NCBI GenBank assembly: GCA_900315105.1
Contig: OMXX01000001.1
Location: 149,394-213,393 of the forward strand
Length of the DNA: 64,000 bases
From: an uncultured Prevotellaceae bacterium
GTDB lineage: Bacteria; Bacteroidota; Bacteroidia; Bacteroidales; Bacteroidaceae
Direction of reading: 5' to 3'
Below the pieces are notes generated by a model. That model searched no databases. It saw nothing but the letters and a program-made list of their open reading frames with translations, and was not told where the DNA came from. How positions within the stretch are numbered: position 1 is the first letter of the stretch; every line of letters starts with the position of its first letter. Shown here in pieces: positions 1-7,400 of the stretch. The translations under genes were made by a program, and so were the position numbers.

Positions 1-385
1 GGCAAGACGTATCACAAAAGAAGAAACCGAAGAGGTTGTAAAGACACAGGGAGTACAGGAAACACAGGAAACCGAGTCAAGTACTGAAACACAGCAGGAA
101 CAGGAAACTGAGCAGAAGACCGAGACACAGGAAACTGAGCAGGAGCCTGAGACACAGGAGCCAAATCCTGATGTTGAAAAACAGGAGGAACAGGAGGATA
201 AGCCTAAGACTGAAACCAAGAAGGGTGATAAGATCCCTGAGAATGTGGAGGCTCTTATGAAGCTTTATCCTCACATGAAGGAGATGATCATCAACTCAAA
301 GGGTTTCCTCTTCACACCTGGAACACCTCAGTCAATGCACAATGACGGTATTCTTTACAAGAACAAGTTTTTCAATAACAATTAA
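1..385 (+). CDS. Phage protein with acidic repeat region, 5'-truncated
   Basis: Open from the left edge (codons from base 2) to a TAA at 383-385, giving 127 visible residues; the start lies outside the window. The first two thirds are low-complexity Glu/Gln/Thr with repeated ETQE and TEQ units, probably disordered. The last 45 residues look folded (EALMKLYPHMKEMI, then FTPGTPQSMHNDG). It ends 12 bp before the first tail sheath gene, so it probably belongs to the same late operon. I do not recognise the family. Its layout (charged linker next to a short ordered part) recalls the small protein at 32,639. Confidence 0.75.
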   Translation, partial: ARRITKEETEEVVKTQGVQETQETESSTETQQEQETEQKTETQETEQEPETQEPNPDVEKQEEQEDKPKTETKKGDKIPENVEALMKLYPHMKEMIINSKGFLFTPGTPQSMHNDGILYKNKFFNNN

Positions 386-397
386 AAATAAAATCAA

Positions 398-1762
398 ATG
401 GCAACAACAAGACTTGGTGGTGTCTTCATGAATGACACCGATGGTAATATTGCAAAAGGCGCTGCTGTCAGCACTGAGAATGTGTGTGGTCTGATTTTTG
501 ATACTAAGGGATTTTCCAATCCTCTCGGTTCAGGAACTGCTGCTACCACATTTGCTAATGGCAATGTTGTGGAGCTGAATACCTCAAAGGATATTGCGGC
601 TGCTGGTATTGATGAGAACGTAATGTGTGGTCTTCCTTACTACCACCTCAAGATGTTCTTTGAGCTTGCTGGCGAGAATCAGCGTATCTTCGTTTCCTTC
701 ATGGACTCTCAGGCAGATGCTAACTTCGATGCAATTCAGGTTATGCAGGCTGCTGCTGATGGTGTTATCTATCAGATTGGCGTATGGACTGCTGAGCCAG
801 TAGCAACAAAGAATGGTGAGAACTTCACATTCACCACTCTCTACACAAAGCTTCAGACTGCTGCCGAGGCTCTTGGTGGTAAGATCGGTGTTCCTAACCT
901 TGATGGTAACTCTCCAATCAACATCATCCTCAATGCACCAGTAGTTACAGACCTCGTGGTTGACTACACAAAGCTTCCTGAGATCAGTTCTCTCAACTTG
1001 CCAAAGGTAACTCATATCCTTGGCCAGGAGGCTAACGAGACTGAGGTTCGTCCTATCCAGCTTGCCCTCATCAATGCTCTTGGTGACACTAAGGCTGTTC
1101 AGGTAGGTAACGTAGGTGCAGCTCTCGCTGTCCTCGCAGTAGCACCAGCAGACGTAAGCATCGCTTATGTTCGTGACTACAACCTCTCTGGCGCTATGCA
1201 GTCATGTGAGCTTGGTTTCGGTAGTATCATTCTTGATGGTGAGACAGCAGGCGAAAAGACATTCGCAGCAGCTTGCTCTTTCAATAACATGAAGAGCATC
1301 ACCTATCAGAAGCGTAACGAGAAGCTTCACCAGAAGGGGTATGTATTCCTCACACCAGTTGAGGGTATCCAGAATGGCGTATTCTTCAGCTCTGACATGA
1401 CAATGAGTGAAGGTGATTATCGTAGCATCTCTCGCTGTCGCGTAATGCACAAGAGCCGCCGCGTTGTACGTCAGGCTCTTCTCAACAAGATCAATGCTCC
1501 TGTAATGCTTGATGCTTCTACAGGTCAGATGAGTTCTGCTGACATCACAGAGTATCAGAACACTGTTCTTTCAGCTCTTGATCTCAACATGGTACAGCCA
1601 GGTACAGGTAACTCACAGATCAGTGGCCGTAGCTGCGCAATTGATCCTGAGCAGAACATCATCGCTAATGATGAGCTTCTGATTGAGTACTCTCTCGTAC
1701 CAATCGGTTGTACAAGCGTTATCACTGTGACTGAGGGCTTCGTAGGTGCTGTTTCTGAGTAA
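398..1762 (+). CDS. Contractile tail sheath protein (first copy)
   Basis: A 454-residue protein that would polymerise around the tail tube and contract to drive injection. The assignment rests on position directly before a tube-like protein and near the tape measure, on size, and on similarity to the sheath family seen in Bacteroidales phages (I believe DUF2586-like). The N-terminus MATTRLGGVFM, the CGLPYYHLKMFFELAG segment and the basic C-terminal helix (SRCRVMHKSRRVVRQALL) recur in the second copy at 3141. Codons are strongly biased to host-preferred ones (GGT, CTT, AAG, GAG), as expected of an abundant virion protein and unlike the AT-rich paralogue. Confidence 0.8.
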   Translation: MATTRLGGVFMNDTDGNIAKGAAVSTENVCGLIFDTKGFSNPLGSGTAATTFANGNVVELNTSKDIAAAGIDENVMCGLPYYHLKMFFELAGENQRIFVSFMDSQADANFDAIQVMQAAADGVIYQIGVWTAEPVATKNGENFTFTTLYTKLQTAAEALGGKIGVPNLDGNSPINIILNAPVVTDLVVDYTKLPEISSLNLPKVTHILGQEANETEVRPIQLALINALGDTKAVQVGNVGAALAVLAVAPADVSIAYVRDYNLSGAMQSCELGFGSIILDGETAGEKTFAAACSFNNMKSITYQKRNEKLHQKGYVFLTPVEGIQNGVFFSSDMTMSEGDYRSISRCRVMHKSRRVVRQALLNKINAPVMLDASTGQMSSADITEYQNTVLSALDLNMVQPGTGNSQISGRSCAIDPEQNIIANDELLIEYSLVPIGCTSVITVTEGFVGAVSE

Positions 1763-1784
1763 TAACAATTAAAAGAATAAAGAC

Positions 1785-2300
1785 ATGGCAACAGTAATCA
1801 ATAATGTAGTCGCAAGCTGGTCAATGATCCAGCTCAAGATGAGCAACGCCTCAAACTCTTCATTCCCAATCTCAGATCAGGGCGGTGAGAACGGTATCCT
1901 CGTTGATGCAACAAGTATCAAGTGGAATTGCTCTCGTAAGATTGAGGACATCTATGGTCTTGGTGGTCAGAGTCGCGGACGTGGTTTCGGTAATGTTACC
2001 TACACTGCCTCTATCACTCTTCCTTACCAGACACAGGCAGAACTTCAGGCTAAGGGTGGTGGTACTCTTATGGGACTCGGTGAATTTGACATCATCGTTT
2101 CTTGGCAGAATGACCTCGCACAGAACATCTCTATGGACACAGTTACCCTCAAGGGCTGTATCTTCTCAGAGTCTGCTATGGAGGCTAACCAGGATGATAC
2201 AAGCATTACCCACGAGTATGACCTTCATCCATATCGTATCTATACTTCTACGGCAGCATCTAACAATGTTAGCTGGAGTATGGAAATGTACAACAAGTAA
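1785..2300 (+). CDS. Tail tube protein
   Basis: A 171-residue protein directly behind the sheath, in the standard myovirus order sheath-tube-chaperone-tape measure. It would form the inner hollow tube. It shows a beta-rich pattern with a central GLGGQSRGRGFGNVTYTASI strand pair and a segment LGEFDIIVSWQNDL, fitting a tube fold. Codon use is strongly optimised, like the sheath. A terminator follows at 2336. The function is inferred from size and order; I see no diagnostic motif. Confidence 0.75.
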   Translation: MATVINNVVASWSMIQLKMSNASNSSFPISDQGGENGILVDATSIKWNCSRKIEDIYGLGGQSRGRGFGNVTYTASITLPYQTQAELQAKGGGTLMGLGEFDIIVSWQNDLAQNISMDTVTLKGCIFSESAMEANQDDTSITHEYDLHPYRIYTSTAASNNVSWSMEMYNK

Positions 2301-2335
2301 GCAACGCCGTTTTGCTATACTGAACATAATTTTCA

Positions 2336-2364
2336 GGGAGGAATCGCAAGGTTCCTCTCTTTTT
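2336..2364 (+). terminator. Rho-independent terminator after tail tube gene
   Basis: GGGAGGAA (2336-2343) pairs with TTCCTCTC (2352-2359) and is followed by a T run. It closes the sheath-tube unit. A GTCTATAATC sequence, a partial match to the late motif, follows at 2365. Confidence 0.7.
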
Positions 2365-2451
2365 GTCTATAATCGTTACTAATTGTATATGTTGCTGAAA
2401 CTATTATCTATAAAGTAAACCATTTAGTTTTTATTTTTAATTTGTTTAATT

Positions 2452-2847
2452 ATGGCAAAACAGAAAGAAGAAGAGACACCAGTAGTAGAGACTATTGATG
2501 TAAACAACCTCTCAGAGGAACAGCTAAATGCTATCAAGGCAAAGATTGCCGAGATCAGGGAGAAGCAGCATATCAAGCGTGTATTCGCTATCGTAGTTGA
2601 GGGCGATGAGTTTGACGAAAAGCCTATGTTTATTGGCTACTTCCGCAACCCAAGCATCATGCACTTCAGTAACTATATGGCATTCGTAACAAAGGATGCT
2701 GTACAGGCAGCTCTCAATCTCGCTAAGGCAACCTTCATTGAAGGTGATCGTGAGCTGGTTGATGATGATGACATCTTCCTTCGCGGCACATTTGATCGTT
2801 TCAGTGCGATCATGGAGCGTAGAAACTCTGAAATGGTAAAAGCATAG
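2452..2847 (+). CDS. Tail assembly chaperone, G-type product
   Basis: A 131-residue acidic protein between the tail tube and tape measure genes, where tail assembly chaperones lie. It starts with a charged helical stretch (NNLSEEQLNAIKAKIAEIREKQ) and has a compact domain with a FIGYFRNPSIMHFSNYMAF segment. The gene ends GTA AAA GCA TAG; an overlapping -1 frame continues for 70 codons, the classical gpG/gpGT arrangement. The chaperone would coat the tape measure before tube polymerisation. It has no close upstream gene and is preceded by an AT-rich 5' region. Confidence 0.75.
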   Translation: MAKQKEEETPVVETIDVNNLSEEQLNAIKAKIAEIREKQHIKRVFAIVVEGDEFDEKPMFIGYFRNPSIMHFSNYMAFVTKDAVQAALNLAKATFIEGDRELVDDDDIFLRGTFDRFSAIMERRNSEMVKA

Positions 2848-3053
2848 AGCGTTGTCGGATTGATAAGAAGGGATTATTCCAACAACGCATAGCCTTAACG
2901 TTCCACTATTACCCGCAGTTCAAACTTCAGGATATGACAGACGAGGAGTTTGCATTCTGGAGTGAAAATGCCCTTTGGTTACATGAGCAAATGTCATTAC
3001 TGAAACAAGGTAATACACTCGCAGCTATGGGTGGTGCTGGAGCCAATAGATAG
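2841..3053 (+). CDS. T extension of tail chaperone, made by -1 frameshift
   Basis: No start codon fits this frame, but it is open from inside the chaperone gene to TAG at 3051-3053. A Lys tRNA on AAA (2839-2841) can slip back one base onto AAA (2838-2840), after which translation reads AGC ATA GAG and so on, adding 70 residues (SIERCRIDKKGLFQQRIALT... ending GGAGANR). The extension is helical and contains a DMTDEEFAFWSENALWL motif, the kind of T domain that contacts the tape measure. Frameshift efficiency cannot be judged from sequence. Confidence 0.7.
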   Translation, partial: SIERCRIDKKGLFQQRIALTFHYYPQFKLQDMTDEEFAFWSENALWLHEQMSLLKQGNTLAAMGGAGANR

Positions 3054-3064
3054 ATTTTCTTTCC

Positions 3065-3113
3065 AAAGGGTGACTTTTGAGGCAAAAACCTCATCAGTCA
3101 CCCTTTTATTTTT
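3065..3113 (+). terminator. Rho-independent terminator after chaperone
   Basis: AAAGGGTGACT (3065-3075) pairs perfectly with AGTCACCCTTT (3096-3106), with an inner GAGG/CCTC stem, followed by TTATTTTTG. The late motif GTCTATTATTAAGAAAA begins at once at 3114. Confidence 0.85.
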
Positions 3114-3131
3114 GTCTATTATTAAGAAAAA
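3114..3131 (+). promoter_or_regulatory. Late-gene start motif GTCTATTATTAAGAAAA (copy 1)
   Basis: Best example of a motif repeated before late genes. It sits between a strong terminator and the ATG of the second sheath at 3141, so transcription must restart here if that gene is to be read from nearby. It lacks the TTTG/TAnnTTTG layout of host promoters. Either a phage promoter core or a translation enhancer is possible; the terminator context favours a promoter. Confidence 0.5.
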
Positions 3132-3140
3132 CATTACGTA

Positions 3141-4424
3141 ATGGCAACAAAGTTAGGCGGTTTTAGTACTGGCACTATGGTCAGCAAGCCAGAGATAAGG
3201 GTTCCAATAGATGAATCTGTCTGTGGCATGATATTCGACATAGCAACAAGGGATAATATATTCTCAGGATATTCTAAGGCAAAAGTATATTTTGAGGATA
3301 ATCAGGTTCAATGTATCAATAATGTAGATGAAGCCATCAGTCTCGGAATTGCGAAATTCGGAGTACTGAGTGGTGTGCCTTACTATCATATTGAGCAGTT
3401 CTATAACTATGTCGGACATGATGCTAAACTCTATATTATGTTTGCCGACATAACAAATTCAAGTGTTGAAAATTCACCACTTGAGATAATGCTTACAGAA
3501 AGTAATTGCGAGGTGTTTCAGATTGGTATCTGGACTGAAAGTAACATATTCAATAAGCAAGATGACAATATTGTGTTTTCTGACATAATATCAAATATCC
3601 ATGCTCAATCTCAGCAAATCAAAGGTACAAGCGAAGCACCGACATCATATCCATCAGCAGTTAATGTAATTGTCTGTGGAGGTCTCGGTGCTGGGGATCT
3701 TCATAAGAGTGACATCAATTATAAGAATCTACCAGATTGTACAGATATGAACTATGAGCTTCTATCTATCATCATCGGTGAATGCACAAATACTTCTGTC
3801 TTACCAATTGCTGATGATGCACAAGTAGGCATGATTGGTCTTGTAATGGGATGTCTTGCCACATGTGGTGCTGAGAATAGTATTGCCTGTGTAAAGGACT
3901 TTAATCTTAACAGAGATGATACATTTGCCAGTGCTAAATTGGGACTGGGAAGTGACGGAACTAATATAACAAATATTAATCGTATTCAAGCTTCCATTCT
4001 TGCTCTGAAGGGATACATATTCCCAACAACATACGACTCTAAAGAAGGAGCTATATATCTATGCAGTGATAGCACAATGTCTATGGGCGATTATGGATCT
4101 ATTAGCAGTAATCGTATAATTGACAGACTGAGAAGGATCATGCGTAGAGCATTAGTTCCTATGATTAATGGTAGAATCGTTTTTGAAAAGAGAATGGATA
4201 CCATATCTCAGGCTTCAATTACTGAGATAAAAAATAACATGAAGGATGCTATTGATACATATATGATAAATACCGAGGGACAGTCTCAGTTATCTGCTTA
4301 TGAAATCAATATCAATAGTTATCAGCCAAAGGCTAAGGATGATCAAATTGAAATAGAAATTGCCTTTGCATATCTTGAGAGTGAAAATGTAATTAGTTTT
4401 ATTGAACGCTACAATACTAAGTAA
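3141..4424 (+). CDS. Contractile tail sheath protein (second, divergent copy)
   Basis: A 427-residue paralogue of the protein at 398: same N-terminal MAT..LGGF start, same VCGMIFD and GVPYYHIEQFYNYVG segments, same MSMGDYGSISSNRIIDRLRRIMRRAL helix (compare MSEGDYRSISRCRVMHKSRRVVRQAL), same C-terminal layout. Codons are much more AT-rich than in the first copy, suggesting lower expression, separate origin or both. It ends 2 bp before the tape measure gene. It could build a specialised sheath section or a collar, or be an alternative sheath. Confidence 0.7.
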   Translation: MATKLGGFSTGTMVSKPEIRVPIDESVCGMIFDIATRDNIFSGYSKAKVYFEDNQVQCINNVDEAISLGIAKFGVLSGVPYYHIEQFYNYVGHDAKLYIMFADITNSSVENSPLEIMLTESNCEVFQIGIWTESNIFNKQDDNIVFSDIISNIHAQSQQIKGTSEAPTSYPSAVNVIVCGGLGAGDLHKSDINYKNLPDCTDMNYELLSIIIGECTNTSVLPIADDAQVGMIGLVMGCLATCGAENSIACVKDFNLNRDDTFASAKLGLGSDGTNITNINRIQASILALKGYIFPTTYDSKEGAIYLCSDSTMSMGDYGSISSNRIIDRLRRIMRRALVPMINGRIVFEKRMDTISQASITEIKNNMKDAIDTYMINTEGQSQLSAYEININSYQPKAKDDQIEIEIAFAYLESENVISFIERYNTK

Positions 4425-4426
4425 TT

Positions 4427-7400
4427 ATGGCTGGAATATCACAGACAAAAACATACGGAGTAAGCTATGTTATTAATGGTGATGCTTCAAAACTTACAAG
4501 CGCCTTAACAGGAGCTAAAGAACAGGCTTCCCTTCTCAGTGATGCTCTTAGTGGTGCCCGCACAAACATGCAGGCTTTGTTTGGACATGGATCTAATTTA
4601 ACTGAGTCTTTTGAAAAACTAAATAAATTTTATAGTGAGGCTATAAAAGCGCAGAAGTCAGGACAAAGTAATGCTCTTTCAACCAGCGCTAAATTATCAG
4701 AAGATTTAACTAAAAAAACAAAAGCATTACGAAAGCAACTTGAAAGTAATCCGATAATTTCAGAAAAGGGACTAATTGGTGCTAATATTGTTAAGAGTAT
4801 TCAGAGCCAATTAAATGCTCATAAGTTTGGAATAACGGTAAGTCCAATATTGTCCGCTAATGCACAGGTAACACTTCAGGAACAACTAAGCAAGTTGAGC
4901 CTAACCGTTAATGTTCAGCCAAACTTTAATAAAGCTAAGGATACTAAAAAAGGCGCTAACGCAGTATCCCCATCTCAGAAGAGAACCTACACGTCTCCAA
5001 CAGCTAAGGCTTCCGCTAATTCTTTGGCTCAAATTAGACAGGAACTTACTCAGCTTCAGAACTACATAAAGGCAAATCCTCTTACTGGTAACTTCCGCGT
5101 AAACTACGGAGAAAGCCGCACTCAGGTTCAGCGTATTATCGGCAATCTGAGACAATATGCTATGACCAAACCTATCAGGGTTCCTGTAGAGGTTGTATGG
5201 GGTAATGCTGGAGGTCAACTTCAGAATATATTATCAGGTCTTCAGAGTTTTGCTAATGGACATGGCATAAAGACAACGGCAAAAGTATCAGGAACTGCTA
5301 CAGGAGGCAGTACAGGTACTGGATCAACACTTACTGATGAACAGAAAAAAGAGTCTGCAATAAGGTCTGCTGCCAGATCTAAATGGTCTTCTATGTTGGA
5401 TAAGCAATTGGGTAATTACTATCCAGGATGGAAAGAAGAGCAGATGGCTAAATATGATAAGTGGGCGGCAAAATTTCCAGGAATGGCTGGAGCAGAAAGA
5501 CTTCAGAATTTTTCTGAAAATTATCGTCAACGCCAACTTCGCCAGACATCATTGGATAAAGCCAACAAGCAGGCAGAAAGGATAGAAAAACAACATCAAG
5601 CAAATAAGCAGAGGGTTACTGACTCTGTAATGCGTGATATTGAGAAGAGCAACAGAGCTGAAATAAAGGAAAAAGAAAGACTTGCAAGGGAAAGCCAAAA
5701 GGCGCAGGAAAGAATTGCAAGAGAACAGGCTAAGGCTCAAGAAAGACTTATAAAGGAGCAGGAAAGGGCTGCTCAAAGACAGGCAAGAGAGCAGGCTAAG
5801 GCTCAGAGAATAGCACAACAGAGAGCCAATGCCCAGCGTTATGTTCCTGGAGGCCCTAATGGGCCTATTCCTCCTGGTAGCAGAGGTGATATATACACCA
5901 GAATGCGTAAGTCTTGGTATCCATTTACAGGAAACACCTCATTTGGCGCTCGTACCCCAATGGCTCTTGATATGGCCAAGGGTATGGGTATGATGTTCGC
6001 TGTCAGTGGTGTAATGCAGGCTGTGACAAGCTCTTTCCATCAGGTAGCTGAATACGAGAATATGATGAAGACCGTACAAGCTATCCTGAAGACTAATGAT
6101 GGCGGCGCTAACTTTAATGGTCGTTTCAAGGCTATGGAGGAAGAGGTTCGTAGGGTAGGGCGTGAGACTAAGTTCACAGCCCCAGAGGTTGCTGGTGCTG
6201 CTCGTTTTATGGCTATGGCTGGTCTTGGTATTGAGGATATTAATGCTGCTACCAACCCTATCGCTAACCTTGCTCTTGTTGGTGACAATGATATGAGTAC
6301 AACGGCTGATAAGATGACCAATATTATGACATCTTTCGGCTTGTTGAAGGGACTTAGTGCTGCTCAGAAGAAAGCTAATATGAGGCATACTTCAGATATT
6401 TTGACAAATACTTTTACAAAGTCAAATACTGATCTTATGCAATTGGCAGAGGCTATGCAGTACGCTGGCCCTATGTCACATCTTACAGGTACATCCCTTG
6501 AGGATGCTGCCGCTATGGTTGGTGTCATGGGTAATGCTGGTATTCAGTCTTCTATGGCTGGTACTACGTTGCGTATGATGTACCAGAATATCATCAAGCC
6601 TAACAAGAAACAGGCTGCTGAATGGAAGAGACTTGGTATCAATACTAAGGATGATCAGGGCAGGAATCGTGACATATTTGAGATACTGAAGGATCTCCGA
6701 GCAAAGATTACTGGTACTACGGATTTGAATAGTAAGGTTGGAGCTGACCAGTTAAAGATAATGGGTGCTGAGGTGATGTCTCTCTTCAGAACAACTGCTG
6801 GTGCTGGTACTGCTGCTTTGCTTGAGAATCTTGGTGAGGCTATCAATCTTGCACAAAGTAACCGCGAATCTAACGGTGTTGCACAGACTATTGCCGATGA
6901 GAAGAAGAATACTATCTCAGGTCTCTGGGCACAGGTAACATCTACATTCACAGATCAGAGTGTTAATACTGTGAATGAATTTGTCGAGACTATTAAAGAT
7001 ATGCTTCGTAATTTGAGGGATTGGCTTGCTTCTAAGGAGGCTGCCAATACTCTCAAGGAAATTTATTCTTTGGCAAAAAGTTTAATTGAAGTTTTCGGAA
7101 GTGTTGCTAAAATATGGTTGGGAATATATAATTTTGCACCAAGTGTTGTAAAATTCTTTATTTCTTTCCAGTTATGGGCTACACAATTAGGCTTCCTTGC
7201 TACACCTATTATACAGGTAACTGGCGCAATAGCAACATTAAAAAATACATTATTGGGATTATTAGGAGTATCAACCACTGTATCTGGCGGTCTTGCAAGA
7301 GGTATGGGAGGATATTTGCCTATTGCGGCCAATGGTATTGGTGTCAGTAGAATTGCACAATCAAATATTGATAATGGTGGTCTTGTTCTTGCTAATATTC

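Noticed and set aside
77..274. Leu-rich membrane-like frame on the - strand
   Set aside because: Antisense of the Glu/Gln repeat (GAG, CAG codons) of the left-edge protein.
5549..5818. Hydrophobic Leu/Ser-rich frame on the - strand
   Set aside because: It is the antisense of the AREQAKAQERL coiled coil of the tape measure; the repeat composition alone keeps the frame open.
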